Source of the DNA: G965207125 sp965207125
GTDB lineage: Bacteria > Pseudomonadota > Alphaproteobacteria > Puniceispirillales > UBA1172
DNA: 64,000 nucleotides
Assembly (NCBI GenBank): GCA_965207125.1
Contig: OZ242263.1
Span: forward strand, 1,302,001-1,366,000
Direction of reading: 5' to 3'
Shown here piece by piece: positions 1 to 9,201 of this stretch. Positions within the stretch are counted from its first letter, which is position 1, and the number at the start of each line of letters is the position of its first letter. A program made the translations under genes and the position numbers. The notes below the pieces were generated by a model. It made no database searches and was not told where the DNA came from. It worked only from the letters and a program-made list of their open reading frames with translations.

Positions 1-462
1 GGTGGCCTGTCGTTGCGCGTCATTGAAATAGGCCGGGACGGTAATGACGGCTTCGGTCACGCTTTCACCGAGAAAAGCTTCGGCGTCTTCTTTAAGTTTG
101 CGCAGAATAAAACTAGAAATCTGGCTTGGCGAGTATTTTTCACCATTGGCTTCAACCCAGCTATCACCATTTTCAGCTTTGACTGTTTTAAAAGGAACAA
201 GTTTAGCGAATTTTTTCGCTACAGGGCCACTATGACGCCTGCCAATCATGCGTTTGATAGCGAATAAGGTGTTTTCAGGGTTAGTAACAGCTTGTCGTTT
301 TGCGGATTGTCCTACCAACCTTTCTCCAGTGTCCGTGAAAGCAACCACCGATGGCGTCGTTCTGCTGCCCTCGGCGTTTTCGATAACTCTGGCGTCTTTA
401 CCGTCCATGACGGAGACACAAGAATTGGTGGTTCCAAGATCAATCCCAATAACTTTTCCCAT
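1..462 (-). CDS. dnaK: Chaperone DnaK (Hsp70), N-terminal 154 residues only
   Basis: ATP-dependent cytosolic folding chaperone that works with DnaJ and GrpE. The reading frame is open from the ATG at 462 to the window edge, so only the start of the nucleotide-binding domain is visible. It carries the phosphate-1 motif IGIDLGTTNSCV (residues 5-16), AIKRMIGR near residue 70, and VPAYFNDAQRQAT at the cut edge. The start is set by a GGGAG ribosome site about 8 bases upstream and by the family N-terminus MGKVIGIDLG. It lies 151 bp downstream of grpE on the same strand, so hrcA-grpE-dnaK may be one heat-shock operon. Identification is essentially certain; the remaining three quarters of the gene are outside the window. 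Confidence 0.98.
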   Translation of the reverse strand, partial: MGKVIGIDLGTTNSCVSVMDGKDARVIENAEGSRTTPSVVAFTDTGERLVGQSAKRQAVTNPENTLFAIKRMIGRRHSGPVAKKFAKLVPFKTVKAENGDSWVEANGEKYSPSQISSFILRKLKEDAEAFLGESVTEAVITVPAYFNDAQRQAT

Positions 463-613
463 AATATTACTCCCAAGTTTGGTGTGAAACCCAGCCCTTT
501 TCCTGCTACTATTCACACTCTCATATTAAGAAAACTGATAAAATACAAGAATTTTGCTAAAATACGAAAATCCAGACTGTATATAAGAATTATGACAAAG
601 ATTGCAAGACGCG

Positions 614-1288
614 TTATTGCTTTTTGGCGGCTGCTGTCGGCTTGGCAACTCCGACCATCGCTGGCGTGAGTAATCTGTCATGAAGCATCCATCCAGCTTG
701 TGCAACCTGAACAACGACTCCTGCTTCGGCTTCATCGGTTTCGATCTCATACATCGCTTGGTGTCTGGTATGGTCAAATTTCTCACCTTCGGGACTAATG
801 CGGGTAATTCCGTGTTTTTCAAGAACAGTGATCATTTCCTTACTGACCATTTCAACGCCGCTCACCAGATTTTTAACCGCGTCCTCCAAAGTATCTCGAT
901 CATCGGGTAGTGCATCAACAGCGCGAATGAGATTCTCAATACCATTCAGCAGATCACGGGCAAATCCGCTCAGGCCATATTTTCGCGCCTGTTCTAATTC
1001 CCGTTCAGCGCGACGTTTGGTGTTTTCAGCTTCAGCGAGGGCGCGCATCACTTGATCTTTAAGGGCATTTTTTTCAGCTTCAAATGCGGACATGGGGTCG
1101 AGTAAAACCTCATCAAAATTAATCTCATGATCGCCGATGTCTAAAGAAACCTCATCATCCTGCGTATTATCATCCTGAGCACCATCTTGCTCATTATCCT
1201 GAGTAGGGTTTTGGACAGAATCGTCAGGGCTGGCCTGATCATCAGATATCTCTTCGGGTTGGTCTTTTTTAGGTTGTTTAGCAGTCAT
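614..1288 (-). CDS. grpE: Nucleotide exchange factor GrpE
   Basis: Releases ADP from DnaK in the Hsp70 cycle. The 224-residue protein has a long Asp/Gln-rich acidic N-terminus (about residues 5-60), then a charged helix of coiled-coil type (about 70-125, ALKDQVMRALAEAENTKRR), then the C-terminal beta-wing domain. That domain has the signature segment ISPEGEKFDHTRHQAMYEIE and ends near the typical LTPAMVGVAKP. Its length is usual for alphaproteobacterial GrpE. It sits between hrcA (88 bp upstream) and dnaK (downstream), which supports heat-shock co-regulation. No CIRCE inverted repeat was seen upstream. Confidence 0.96.
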   Translation of the reverse strand: MTAKQPKKDQPEEISDDQASPDDSVQNPTQDNEQDGAQDDNTQDDEVSLDIGDHEINFDEVLLDPMSAFEAEKNALKDQVMRALAEAENTKRRAERELEQARKYGLSGFARDLLNGIENLIRAVDALPDDRDTLEDAVKNLVSGVEMVSKEMITVLEKHGITRISPEGEKFDHTRHQAMYEIETDEAEAGVVVQVAQAGWMLHDRLLTPAMVGVAKPTAAAKKQ

Positions 1289-1376
1289 CTCTTACGCCTT
1301 ACGTTTTGTGGCTCAAAAATTGTTGTAGGTTATGTAAGGTTTTTTTAGGGCTTTGCCAAGTGGCTTATAAGCAAAA

Positions 1377-2501
1377 TTAGCGTCTAGCTTTAAGCATTTC
1401 GCTAACCATTTTGCTGGTGTAATTAACCATAGGGATAATGCGGGCGTAGTTAAGTCGCGTGGGACCAATCACACCGACCGCACCAACAACGGTATTATTA
1501 CTGTCTTTATATGAAGCAATAATCATGCTGCAGTCGGTTTTTTTGAACAATCTGTTTTCGGCCCCGATAAAGATTTGGACGCCATCGGCATTATCAATCA
1601 TAGCAAGGACGTCTTTTGCATTATTTTGCTCTTCAAGAAGGGCGAAAAGATTACGAATTTTATCGAGTTCTTCTATTTCGGTAACATTGTCCAGAAGATT
1701 CGCGTGTCCTTTGATGATCAGATTGCCTTGTCCGCTTTCGCGTGCAGACCAGACGGCAATTCCTTTTGCCACGACATTTTGTGACAGTTTATCTATTTCA
1801 GTTTGTTTATCGCTGATGGTTTTTTCAAGGATCGTCGCGGCGTGCGACAGCGAGTGTCCGGCGAGATGGGTAGTGATAAAATTGCCCGCCTCGATCAAAG
1901 CCGAAGGCGGCAGGCCGCGCGGTGTATCAATGATTCGATTCTCAACCTGTCCGGAATCGGAAACGAGAACGACCAGCGCACGGTTTAACGTCAGTGGAGT
2001 GAATTCAATATGGCGAATGATGGTGTCTTCTTTGGGCATGACAACCAAGGATGCACAGTGTGACAATCCTGAAAGCAAGGTAGTCGTTTGAGCTAACGCC
2101 TCATCAACGGTAACATCCCTAGCCCGGCAATTAAGATCAATCACGGCGCGGACATCTTGTGGAATTTCGCCGCCAATTTCCATCAACCCGTTAACGAATA
2201 ATCTCAGTCCGGAATCAGTCGGCACGCGCCCAGCAGAAATATGCGGTTGAAACAGCAATCCCGCTTTTTCAAGATCAGCCATAATTGACCGCACAGACGC
2301 GCTGGACAAAGTGTTCTCTAGACTGGCGGCGATGGTCTTTGACCCCACCGGCAAACCCGTTTCGAGATATTGCCCGACAATCCGGTTAAAGATCGCTCTG
2401 GTGCGTTCACTCTGCCTGAGCACAGACCCATCAGCAGAGGTGATACCATCATTATTGGAAATAGCGTCCATACCAGAAAACTTATGACCCCGAACCGCCA
2501 A
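1377..2501 (-). CDS. hrcA: Heat-inducible transcription repressor HrcA
   Basis: Repressor of chaperone genes that classically binds CIRCE operators. It has an N-terminal winged helix (about residues 28-95; RAIFNRIVGQYLETGLPVGS, then SSASVRSIMADLEKAGLL), a GAF-like middle and the C-terminal MVNYTSKMVSEML. The chosen start is a TTG at 2501, supported by a strong GAGGTGAGG ribosome site about 8 bases upstream. The alternative ATG at 2471 (MDAISN) has no clear site. It is divergent from rph with about 80 bp between them, a pairing common in alphaproteobacteria. No TTAGCACTC-N9-GAGTGCTAA element is visible here, so the targets may be elsewhere (for example groES). Confidence 0.95.
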   Translation of the reverse strand: MAVRGHKFSGMDAISNNDGITSADGSVLRQSERTRAIFNRIVGQYLETGLPVGSKTIAASLENTLSSASVRSIMADLEKAGLLFQPHISAGRVPTDSGLRLFVNGLMEIGGEIPQDVRAVIDLNCRARDVTVDEALAQTTTLLSGLSHCASLVVMPKEDTIIRHIEFTPLTLNRALVVLVSDSGQVENRIIDTPRGLPPSALIEAGNFITTHLAGHSLSHAATILEKTISDKQTEIDKLSQNVVAKGIAVWSARESGQGNLIIKGHANLLDNVTEIEELDKIRNLFALLEEQNNAKDVLAMIDNADGVQIFIGAENRLFKKTDCSMIIASYKDSNNTVVGAVGVIGPTRLNYARIIPMVNYTSKMVSEMLKARR

Positions 2502-2582
2502 AGGTCAAGCCTCACCTCGCCATGATTAGATGTCCGTGCTATGGTGCGGGACTTTTTGAGTAACAACAGCTGAGAAAACATT

Positions 2583-3305
2583 ATGTTAAGACCATCAGGG
2601 CGCGGGGCGGAAATGCTACGTGACATCAAATTGGTCGGCGGGGTTTCTGCCTATGCCGAAGGATCATGCCTCGCCAAATTTGGCGCGACCGAAGTGCTAT
2701 GCACGGCGAGCATCGATACAAGACGCCCGCCATTCCTACGCAATACAAAAAAAGGCTGGGTGACAGCTGAATATGGGATGCTTCCACGCTCAACCCATGA
2801 AAGGATCGACCGCGAGGCGGTGCGCGGCAAGCAATCAGGGCGGACTCAGGAAATCCAGCGTCTGATCGGACGCTCGTTGCGGGCGGTGATTGATCTTGAA
2901 CGCCTTGGCGAGCGCCAGATCAAAATCGATTGCGATGTGTTGCAAGCTGACGGCGGCACAAGGACAGCAGCCATCAGTGGCAGCTGGGTTGCGCTGGCCG
3001 CGGCATGTGACAAACTGCTTAAGGACGGGACGATCATCCGCCGTCCGTTGACCGGCCAAGTCGCAGCGATTTCATGCGGGATGATCGATGGGGCGGCGGT
3101 TCTCGATCTTGATTACGCCGAAGATTCGAACGCGGGAGCGGATGCCAATTTTGTTTTGACGTCAGATGACAAAATCGTCGAAGTTCAAGCGAGCGCAGAA
3201 GGTGCTACTTTCAGTGCAGATGATCTGGCGGAAATGCTGCGCCTTGCCCGTGGCGGGATTGAGACAATTTTCGCACTTCAACACGCCGCACTATCCTCGA
3301 CATGA
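2583..3305 (+). CDS. rph: Ribonuclease PH
   Basis: Phosphate-dependent 3'-5' exoribonuclease that trims tRNA 3' ends. The 240-residue length is normal for the family. It opens with the usual MLRPSGRGAEMLRDIKL and has ATEVLCTAS, EYGMLPRSTHERIDREA around residues 60-76, the arginine-rich QSGRTQEIQRLIGRSLR (about 83-99), and DCDVLQADGGTRTAAISG (about 117-134). It is first of a rph-rdgB-hemW run on the plus strand. Its stop overlaps the rdgB start by 4 bases (ATGA), implying translational coupling. Confidence 0.97.
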   Translation: MLRPSGRGAEMLRDIKLVGGVSAYAEGSCLAKFGATEVLCTASIDTRRPPFLRNTKKGWVTAEYGMLPRSTHERIDREAVRGKQSGRTQEIQRLIGRSLRAVIDLERLGERQIKIDCDVLQADGGTRTAAISGSWVALAAACDKLLKDGTIIRRPLTGQVAAISCGMIDGAAVLDLDYAEDSNAGADANFVLTSDDKIVEVQASAEGATFSADDLAEMLRLARGGIETIFALQHAALSST

Positions 3306-3925
3306 CTGAGCCCCGTCGATTCGAATCAAACCGCCTAGTGGTAGCGAGTCATAACGCAGGCAAACTGCGTGAAATAACAGAACTTCTTTCGGGCTATGCT
3401 ATCGAGGTGATCGGTGCAGCTAATTGCGGAGTGGACGCGCCAGACGAAGATGGCGACAGTTATAAGGCGAATGCAAGGATCAAAGCACTGACAGCAGCGC
3501 AGCAGACGGGAATTCCAGCCTTGGCAGATGATTCGGGCTTTGAGGTGATGGCGTTATCGGGAGCGCCTGGCTTGTATTCAGCGCGTTGGGCTGGGGATGA
3601 TCAGGATTTTGGTGCGGCGATGAAAAAACTGCGCGAGAAAATGCTGGCCTCAGGCAACCCAGACACGCGATGTCGGTTTATTTGTGCCTTGTCGCTGGGC
3701 TGGGCCGACGGGCATGATGAAACAGTTTCGGGATATATAAACGGATCTTTCGTCTGGCCGCCAAGAGGCACAATGGGTTTTGGGTATGATCCAGTTTTTC
3801 ATCCTGAAGGACATGATCGAAGTTTTGGCGAATTTGACCCCGAAGAAAAACACGCAATTAGCCATCGTGCGATGGCGTTTAAGTTAATGGTCGAACGTTG
3901 TTTTGCCGAGACGCCCCGACGGTGA
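3302..3925 (+). CDS. rdgB: XTP/dITP pyrophosphatase RdgB (Ham1 family)
   Basis: Hydrolyses non-canonical purine nucleoside triphosphates (dITP, XTP) to monophosphates, keeping them out of DNA and RNA. The 207-residue protein has the family N-terminal ASHNAGKLREI (residues 15-25), the substrate/metal segment LADDSGFEVMALSGAPGLYS (about 76-95) and GTMGFGYDPVF (about 158-168). The start overlaps the rph stop by 4 bases. hemW follows after about 10 bases. Confidence 0.96.
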   Translation: MTEPRRFESNRLVVASHNAGKLREITELLSGYAIEVIGAANCGVDAPDEDGDSYKANARIKALTAAQQTGIPALADDSGFEVMALSGAPGLYSARWAGDDQDFGAAMKKLREKMLASGNPDTRCRFICALSLGWADGHDETVSGYINGSFVWPPRGTMGFGYDPVFHPEGHDRSFGEFDPEEKHAISHRAMAFKLMVERCFAETPRR

Positions 3926-3935
3926 GTAATCATAG

Positions 3936-5114
3936 ATGACGTTAGGATTTGGTCTTTACGTGCATTGGCCATTTTGCCGCAAAAAATGCCCTTATTGCGA
4001 TTTTAATGTCCATATCGCACGCGAAATCGACCACGATCTCTACACCGATATGCTGTGCCGTGAACTGGCTTTATGCGCCGAAACCTCAGGGACAGCGGAG
4101 CGGCGACTCGACAGTATTTTTTTCGGTGGCGGAACACCGTCATTGATGCATGCCGATAATGTCGGGCGCGTTATTGATACCGCACGAGAGATTTTTAGCC
4201 CAGATGCATCAATGGAAATTACCCTCGAAGCCAACCCGACAAATCTTGAGACAGCAAAGCTTGCCAATTTTCGTGCGGTGGGAGTCAATCGGTTATCGCT
4301 AGGAATTCAATCTCTCGATAATCAAGAATTAGCTCTTCTTGGGCGCGAGCATCGAGCGGGCGAAGCCCTTGATGCACTTCAGGCCGCACGAGAGATTTTT
4401 ACACATGACGCAAAACTATCGGCGGATTTTATTTATGCACTTCCAGGCCAGCATCCAGATGATTGGCACGAGGCTTTAACGCGGATACTCACGCTTGGTC
4501 TCGATCATCTATCGTTTTATCAATTGACGCTAGAGCCCGCCACGGCTTTCGCTGAGATGGCCCGAGACGGTCGCCTTACCATGCTCGATGATGACACCGC
4601 CCTCGATCTTTTTAACTTAACGCAAAACATGACCCGTGCGGCAGGGTTACGCGGCTATGAAATCTCAAATCACGCACGCGTTGGCGCAGAAAGCTGCCAC
4701 AACTTGAATTACTGGACTGCTGGCGATTGGTTAGGGGTGGGGCCTGGGGCCACCGGACGTTTCTGGTTAGGGGGGATGCGGGTTGAGACACGCAACAGAC
4801 GTAACCCCGGCGGCTGGCTCGATGCGGTGGCAAACAATGGGCATGGACGCGAGACATGGCAAGCCGAGCAACCTTCGTCTTACGGCATCGAAGCGGTGAT
4901 GATGGGGTTGAGGCTAATCGATGGAGTGTCGCTATCTCGCATCGGCGATCTGGCAGGCGATTGTGACACCTGGATCGATATGGCGGCGGTATCAAAACTT
5001 TGCTCTAGCCATCATATCACCCTCGATGATGGCCGTTTGGCTTTGACTGATCAGGGGCGTCCGGTAATCAATCACATTCTAGGACAGCTTCTAGCGCGGT
5101 TTGTCTCAGGATGA
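3936..5114 (+). CDS. hemW: Radical SAM heme chaperone HemW (formerly called CPO-like HemN)
   Basis: Family members bind heme and carry a radical-SAM 4Fe-4S cluster; HemW is a heme chaperone and not the coproporphyrinogen oxidase it was often annotated as. The cluster motif CRKKCPYCDFN is at residues 14-24. FFGGGTPSLM follows near residue 63, and GVNRLSLGIQSLD near 115. The cysteine typical of true HemN after this motif is not obvious, and the 392-residue length fits HemW. It is last of rph-rdgB-hemW and converges on the LppC gene with an 11-bp gap and no clear terminator. Confidence 0.93.
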   Translation: MTLGFGLYVHWPFCRKKCPYCDFNVHIAREIDHDLYTDMLCRELALCAETSGTAERRLDSIFFGGGTPSLMHADNVGRVIDTAREIFSPDASMEITLEANPTNLETAKLANFRAVGVNRLSLGIQSLDNQELALLGREHRAGEALDALQAAREIFTHDAKLSADFIYALPGQHPDDWHEALTRILTLGLDHLSFYQLTLEPATAFAEMARDGRLTMLDDDTALDLFNLTQNMTRAAGLRGYEISNHARVGAESCHNLNYWTAGDWLGVGPGATGRFWLGGMRVETRNRRNPGGWLDAVANNGHGRETWQAEQPSSYGIEAVMMGLRLIDGVSLSRIGDLAGDCDTWIDMAAVSKLCSSHHITLDDGRLALTDQGRPVINHILGQLLARFVSG

Positions 5115-5125
5115 TTGGAGGACGA

Positions 5126-6514
5126 TCAAAACGCCGTTTCAGCCTCACGTAGAATCACGCTATCGTCCGGGATAATTTGACGCAATTCGAGATGACGATC
5201 ATTGCCGCCACCAGGCAAGAATCGGAAAACGCCACTAAACCCATTAAAACCTAATGGATTTAGTAGAATATTATTGATGCCTTCCCGTGGGCGGATTGTC
5301 GAGGCTATGGCGATAGCATCGAATCCCATCGCCGCGATTGGGCCGGGATTTTCGCGGTAAAACCGATGCCAGATTTCGGTGAATTGTCTTTGCTTTGCGG
5401 CGGGGGCGGTCGCGAAAATCGAGCCAAATAAAGAAGGTTCGCGCAATAATGCTGGCTGATCAAGTTGCGACGTTCCGAGATAAACGACTTTGGTGGGATC
5501 AAGATCATGCCAGCTCAGCGCAGGCGCGACTCTTAAGACAAATTCCCCTCCACCACAGAAAATAACCACGTCAAAAACTGGCGGAGCATCCTCCTGCCAA
5601 TTGGCGAATTGCCTTATGACCCGCCGTAGAAATTGCTGGTCGGCGACCATGTTATCAGTCAGCGTCAGGGGTGAAATATTAGTTATGTCGAATTCTTTAA
5701 GGCGCAAGAGAGTATGATCCCTCAGCCGACTTCCGTAAAAATTGTCCTCGATGATCACGGCGACTTTAATCAAACGCGGATCTACCCCTCTCGTGGTCAT
5801 TTCATTAAAAGCGTAATCTAGCGCGGCGTCAATTTCAGATTCTGGGGATTGGCCAATAATCCACGCGCCAGACTGGGCAATTTCGATGTTATTGGAAAAT
5901 GAGATCATGGGAATTTGATGCTCGGCGGCAATCGGTGCAGCCTCACGGCTCGTAGCGGCGAAAAGAGGCCCGACAATCAAATCGGCGGTCGCGGCGACAG
6001 CATCACGTGCAGCCTGATCGCCTCCATCGACACTATCGATATAGACTACTTCAAAATCGGCACGTCCAGTAGTCAGCACCGCCATATCTATGGCTTTGCG
6101 AATATTATTAGCCAAGGCAGCATAGCGACCGCTAAAAGGCAAAATTACCGCTGTACGAAAACGATTTTGATCTTTGGGCGGCAGAGTTTCTGGTGCAAGC
6201 ACAAGTTCTGGCGGCACGATATTTTTGACTTTACTAACAATATCAAGCGCGGCTTTAAGTGCTTCAGTCTCAAGATTTTTCGATAAAGCCTCGTGCGGTG
6301 TTAATACCGCAGGCGGCGTTTCATCCTGAGAGGACCCCGCGTCCTCAGGCACAAGAACAGCAACGTCCTCCACAGGAATTGGTGGCTCATCTTCAACGTC
6401 TTGCACGTTTAAGGTGGCTTGCGGCACGTCGATGCTAATGTGTTTCGTTTCATGCTGACACGCCACGAGGATTAACCCGATGAAAATACCTATAAAACTG
6501 TATCTTGCCGTCAT
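5126..6514 (-). CDS. LppC-family lipoprotein (penicillin-binding protein activator type)
   Basis: Predicted outer-membrane-anchored periplasmic lipoprotein of 462 residues. The N-terminus MTARYSFIGIFIGLILVACQ is a lipoprotein signal peptide with the lipobox LVAC (Cys about residue 19). A low-complexity Pro/Glu-rich linker follows (about 25-105). After it comes a periplasmic-binding-protein-like fold starting near AVILPFSGRYAALANNIRKA, with LIVGPLFAATSREAAPIA. In the enterobacterial relative LpoA this family activates penicillin-binding protein 1A; in alphaproteobacteria the role is inferred only. It is divergent from rsmI, an arrangement also seen in gammaproteobacteria (yraM-yraL). Confidence 0.88.
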   Translation of the reverse strand: MTARYSFIGIFIGLILVACQHETKHISIDVPQATLNVQDVEDEPPIPVEDVAVLVPEDAGSSQDETPPAVLTPHEALSKNLETEALKAALDIVSKVKNIVPPELVLAPETLPPKDQNRFRTAVILPFSGRYAALANNIRKAIDMAVLTTGRADFEVVYIDSVDGGDQAARDAVAATADLIVGPLFAATSREAAPIAAEHQIPMISFSNNIEIAQSGAWIIGQSPESEIDAALDYAFNEMTTRGVDPRLIKVAVIIEDNFYGSRLRDHTLLRLKEFDITNISPLTLTDNMVADQQFLRRVIRQFANWQEDAPPVFDVVIFCGGGEFVLRVAPALSWHDLDPTKVVYLGTSQLDQPALLREPSLFGSIFATAPAAKQRQFTEIWHRFYRENPGPIAAMGFDAIAIASTIRPREGINNILLNPLGFNGFSGVFRFLPGGGNDRHLELRQIIPDDSVILREAETAF

Positions 6515-6575
6515 GAGGCTAGCATAGCATAAGCCGCCGTTTCCAAAAGCAGTAAAACACGCTATAAAACGATCT

Positions 6576-7454
6576 ATGTCTCAGCGCGGTTGCAATGACG
6601 GTAATAATAAAACGATCAATAAAGGGTTGATAATAACGTCGACGCCGATCGGCAATCTCGGCGATTTATCGCCGCGGGCGATGGTGGTCTTAAGCGAGGC
6701 TGACATCATCGCTTGTGAAGACACTAGACACACTGGCTTGTTACTATCACGATTGGGGATCACGCATGGCACATTGGTGGCGTATCACGACCACAGTTCG
6801 GTGGAAACGAGAAAAAAACTGCTTGCATCGATGCTCAATGGTCTTGCGGTCGCACTGGTCAGTGATTCAGGAACACCATTAATTTCGGATCCGGGTTATC
6901 GGCTGGTCAAAGATTGCTATGACGCAGGTATAGAAGTTCGGGCCGTGCCCGGAGCTTCGGCACTTCTGGCGGGATTGGTTATATCGGGTTTGCCAACGGA
7001 TCGGTTTTATTTTGGTGGGTTTTTACCGTCTACTATCAGCAAAAAACGCGAAGCATTGATGGAATTGCTCGCCATTTCATCAACGGTTATTTTTTATGAC
7101 ACAGCGCGACGCCTGCCTAAAACGATGGCTGAACTGGCGGCGCTCGCGCCTGAACGTCTGGTTTTCATTGGCCGCGAATTAACCAAGCTTTATGAGGAAG
7201 GGCTGCGCGATACGGCAAAGAACCTCGCTGATCGCCTCGCACGGGATGGGGCGCCGAAAGGCGAGGTAGTGGTGGTCGTGGCTGGCGAAAAACGCCCTGA
7301 GACCAGCGAGGGTGATGCTATAAAAATGCTATCAGAATCGATGGCGGACGGCTTGTCTCGCCGCGATGCCGTGCGCCAGGTCAGCGCGTCTTGTGGCATA
7401 TCAAGATCACGACTTTATGCCCTCTCTCTTGGTCAAGATGATAAGGGGAGGTGA
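6576..7454 (+). CDS. rsmI: 16S rRNA (cytidine-1402-2'-O)-methyltransferase RsmI
   Basis: Methylates the ribose of C1402 in 16S rRNA using SAM. The tetrapyrrole-methylase fold is shown by IITSTPIGNLGDLSPRA (about residues 19-35), ACEDTRHTGLLLSRLG (about 47-62), ALVSDSGTPLISDPGYRLV (about 90-108) and the late GEVVVVVAG. The N-terminus is about 16 residues longer than usual; a TTG start nearer to LIITS is possible. In many proteobacteria yraN follows rsmI, but no YraN-like frame is seen in the 120 bp before the BON lipoprotein gene. Confidence 0.95.
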   Translation: MSQRGCNDGNNKTINKGLIITSTPIGNLGDLSPRAMVVLSEADIIACEDTRHTGLLLSRLGITHGTLVAYHDHSSVETRKKLLASMLNGLAVALVSDSGTPLISDPGYRLVKDCYDAGIEVRAVPGASALLAGLVISGLPTDRFYFGGFLPSTISKKREALMELLAISSTVIFYDTARRLPKTMAELAALAPERLVFIGRELTKLYEEGLRDTAKNLADRLARDGAPKGEVVVVVAGEKRPETSEGDAIKMLSESMADGLSRRDAVRQVSASCGISRSRLYALSLGQDDKGR

Positions 7455-7575
7455 TCATGGTCTTGTGGCGTCCTCAGGAATTATCGATGATGCCCTCGAT
7501 GGTGGGTTTTAAGACAATAAAACACGATATTTTGTTGCCCCAATGCTTTTGACCGGTGTATAGTGATGATGACAT

Positions 7576-8211
7576 ATGACTCAATCGAGATGCGTGATGA
7601 AATCTGAAATGGCTTATTCTTCTAAATTATCCCTTGGTCGGCTTTGTTTATTGATTGGTCTTTGTTTCGTACTTTCTGGATGCGTTGGGGCGGCTGCGGG
7701 TGTCGGCGTTGCGGCGGTTGCGGCAGGGACAACAGAAAAAGGCCTTGGCCAGACGATCAATGATAGCGTGATTTACACTAAACTTTCGCAGATTTATTTT
7801 GATGACGATGTGAATCTTTTTTCCAGTGTGAAGGTCACGGTAACCCAAGGATCGGTTTTGCTAACTGGTGTGGTTGAACATCCCGAGGATAGAGTGAAGA
7901 TGGTTCAACTGGCTTGGCAGGTTCATGGGGTAAATGAGGTAATCAATGAGGTTGAGGTTGCTGATAAATCCTCCCTCAAGGATGCAGCTAAAGACAAATT
8001 GGCTGAGGCGCAACTTCGCGGATGGTTGATTGCTGATCGTGATATTGCATCACTTAATTACCACGTCGACGTGGTAAACGGGGTTGTTTATCTGAGTGGT
8101 CTTTCCCCTTCAGAAGATGAAATGAATGCAGTTGTAGAACACGCACGAAATTTGCGTGGCGCGACCTCGGTGGTCAATTACATTCGGGTTAATGACGACC
8201 ACCGCCAGTAA
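7576..8211 (+). CDS. BON-domain outer-membrane lipoprotein (OsmY/DolP-like)
   Basis: Predicted periplasmic lipoprotein of 211 residues. The hydrophobic LCLLIGLCFVLSGC segment ends in a lipobox (Cys about residue 36), followed by an Ala/Gly-rich stretch typical of YraP/DolP-type proteins. Two BON domains follow, at about residues 75-140 (SSVKVTVTQGSVLLTGVVEH) and 145-210 (NYHVDVVNGVVYLSGLS). BON domains bind phospholipid; DolP supports outer-membrane integrity. The start may be one of the later in-frame ATGs (residue 8 or 12). It sits between rsmI and gshB, similar to the gammaproteobacterial rsmI-yraN-diaA-dolP cluster but without yraN and diaA. Confidence 0.87.
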   Translation: MTQSRCVMKSEMAYSSKLSLGRLCLLIGLCFVLSGCVGAAAGVGVAAVAAGTTEKGLGQTINDSVIYTKLSQIYFDDDVNLFSSVKVTVTQGSVLLTGVVEHPEDRVKMVQLAWQVHGVNEVINEVEVADKSSLKDAAKDKLAEAQLRGWLIADRDIASLNYHVDVVNGVVYLSGLSPSEDEMNAVVEHARNLRGATSVVNYIRVNDDHRQ

Positions 8212-8233
8212 TTAATAATCGACTCCTATAATC

Positions 8234-9175
8234 ATGGCTCTTAACGTCGCAATTCAGATGGATCATATCGAAGCGATCGATATCACTGGCGACAGCACTT
8301 TCGCGCTTGGTATTGAATCTCAAGATAGAGGTCATCGGCTTTACGTTTATCATCCCGACAGCATGTCAATGACTCCGGGTGGGACGGTGATGGCTAGAGG
8401 ATCATGGGTGACGCTGAGGGATACAGTCGGCAATCATGTTATGACATCATCGCTTGAGACGATTGATCTTGCATCATTTGACGTGATTTTGATGCGTCAG
8501 GATCCGCCTTTCGATATGCACTATATCACCGCGACCTACATGCTTGAGGCGCTTCAGAGCAAGGTGCTTGTGGTGAATGATCCTCGGGCTGTGCGCAATG
8601 CTCCTGAAAAGCTGGTGGCGACTTTGTTTCCGGAGTTAATGCCGCCAACGATGATCAGCCGCGAGATTGAAGCTTTACGAGATTTTCGCCACCAATATAG
8701 GGACATCATCCTCAAGCCTCTTTACGGCAATGGTGGGGCGGGGATTTTTCGCCTCAAGCAAGATGACACGAATTTCGCGGCCTTGCTTGAGATGCTGTTA
8801 TCTTATGACCGCAACCCGTTAATGGCGCAACAGTATCTTCCTGCGGTGCGCCAAGGTGACAAAAGGGTTATTCTGGTGGACGGCGAAGCGGTTGGCGCCC
8901 TTAACCGGATTCCACAAGCCGATGACGCACGGTCTAATCTGCATGTTGGTGGGACAGCGGCCGCGACCACACTTGATGCAGACGATCTTCGGATTGCCGC
9001 CACCGTTGGGCCGATGCTGAAAGAACAGGGGTTAGTTTTCTGCGGGATTGATGTGATCGGTGGCTATTTGACCGAGATCAACGTGACCTCTCCGACAGGT
9101 CTTCGCGAAATCGAAAATCTTGGCGGCGAAAATCTTGCAAAAAAAATATGGGATTCGATCGAATCGAAACTGTGA
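8234..9175 (+). CDS. gshB: Glutathione synthetase
   Basis: ATP-grasp ligase joining gamma-glutamylcysteine and glycine. The 313-residue length is normal. Visible are the N-terminal substrate domain (VAIQMDHIEAIDITGDSTFAL), MRQDPPFDMHYITATYMLE (about residues 92-110), NDPRAVRNAPEKL, the ATP-grasp loop KPLYGNGGAGIFRL, VLVDGEAVGALNRIP and the C-terminal NVTSPTGLREI. It follows the BON lipoprotein gene by 22 bp and converges on the HIT gene with a 26-bp gap. Confidence 0.97.
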   Translation: MALNVAIQMDHIEAIDITGDSTFALGIESQDRGHRLYVYHPDSMSMTPGGTVMARGSWVTLRDTVGNHVMTSSLETIDLASFDVILMRQDPPFDMHYITATYMLEALQSKVLVVNDPRAVRNAPEKLVATLFPELMPPTMISREIEALRDFRHQYRDIILKPLYGNGGAGIFRLKQDDTNFAALLEMLLSYDRNPLMAQQYLPAVRQGDKRVILVDGEAVGALNRIPQADDARSNLHVGGTAAATTLDADDLRIAATVGPMLKEQGLVFCGIDVIGGYLTEINVTSPTGLREIENLGGENLAKKIWDSIESKL

Positions 9176-9201
9176 TGGATACCTCGCCGAGGCCAAGCGT
9201 T

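Noticed and set aside
463..613. Possible promoter (TTGCAA / ATATAC) between grpE and dnaK.
   Set aside because: Weak boxes in an AT-rich stretch; cannot be told from chance.
7545..7565. TTGACC followed by TATAGT before the BON lipoprotein gene.
   Set aside because: The two hexamers are only about 5 bp apart, so they cannot form one sigma-70 promoter.
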